Positions 63,878-64,000 of a stretch of DNA of 64,000 nt are shown one piece after another (within the stretch, counting starts at the first letter, position 1; each line of letters opens with the position of its first letter). The DNA is taken from NCBI RefSeq assembly GCF_905220415.1, contig NC_059548.1, positions 8,620,501-8,684,500 on the forward strand. The letters are read 5' to 3'. The position numbers were made by a program, and so were the translations under genes. The notes beneath the pieces are model-generated. The model was not told the DNA's origin. It searched no databases and was given only the letters and a program-made list of their open reading frames with translations. This DNA is from Colias croceus. Taxonomy: Eukaryota; Arthropoda; Insecta; Lepidoptera; Pieridae.

Positions 63878-64000
63878 TAGCTGTGTTTTACCTGAAAATA
63901 AAACACGAGGATTGACCGAATTTTGCAGTCGCTTCTAGAATTGACCAGGCCAAAACCAAAACAGAAGAATTTACGTTCGACTGAAAAGTTAGGAGCTCTT

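Noticed and set aside
1..64000. CRISPR arrays, prophage, operons or riboswitches
   Set aside because: The window is an intron-bearing insect locus. The repeats lack CRISPR spacing, and no bacterial gene organisation is present.

Overview
This is nuclear DNA of an insect, almost certainly a moth or butterfly. The background is AT-rich. Genes are split by introns with GT/AG borders, and TTAGG repeats occur. Many short repeats begin TC and end CTAG, the form of Lepidoptera Helitron-like elements. There is no bacterial or viral organisation, CRISPR array or operon.

Layout. (1) 1-15900: no convincing protein gene; AT-rich DNA with a GT microsatellite, decayed Helitron-like and fold-back elements, and two copies of a tRNA-like cassette. 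(2) 15940-19646, minus strand: a small gene I do not recognise. It has a TATA box and arthropod initiator, a 289-nt leader without any ATG, a 62-residue ORF with strongly C-ending codons, and two downstream exons ending at AATAAA. (3) 19650-25280: mostly repeats. (4) 25283-27044, minus: a theta-class glutathione S-transferase in five exons. (5) 27809-28517, minus: a frameshifted THAP-domain gene remnant. (6) 29373-30882: a P-element-like transposon with inverted repeats and an exact 8-bp target duplication. (7) 31358-48284, plus: the complete ubiquitin-specific protease Usp5 (isopeptidase T) in 17 coding exons, about 800 residues. Its introns hold an intronless six/seven-membrane-segment receptor-like gene on the opposite strand (32394-33584), a dead mariner, several MITEs and Helitron-like elements, and an array of decayed copies of its own exon 10. 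(8) 51454-52177, minus: mitochondrial ribosomal protein S18A in three exons. (9) 54121-63740: a direct segmental duplication carrying two paralogous small genes built on 11-residue amphipathic repeats. One copy is split by an apparently intact CR1/Jockey-type LINE (54351-59399) with both ORFs open.

Usp5 (ubiquitin-chain recycling), GST theta (detoxification) and mRpS18A (mitochondrial translation) are unrelated housekeeping genes; I see no shared pathway. The less ordinary content is the TATA-driven microprotein gene, the 11-mer gene pair, the pseudo-exon array in Usp5 intron 10, a Helitron fragment supplying the sequence in front of a Usp5 splice acceptor, and very short perfect hairpins inserted with target duplications. 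The duplicated segment makes two of those hairpins datable. All exon models come from reading splice signals and family similarity by eye; no alignment or transcript data were available.
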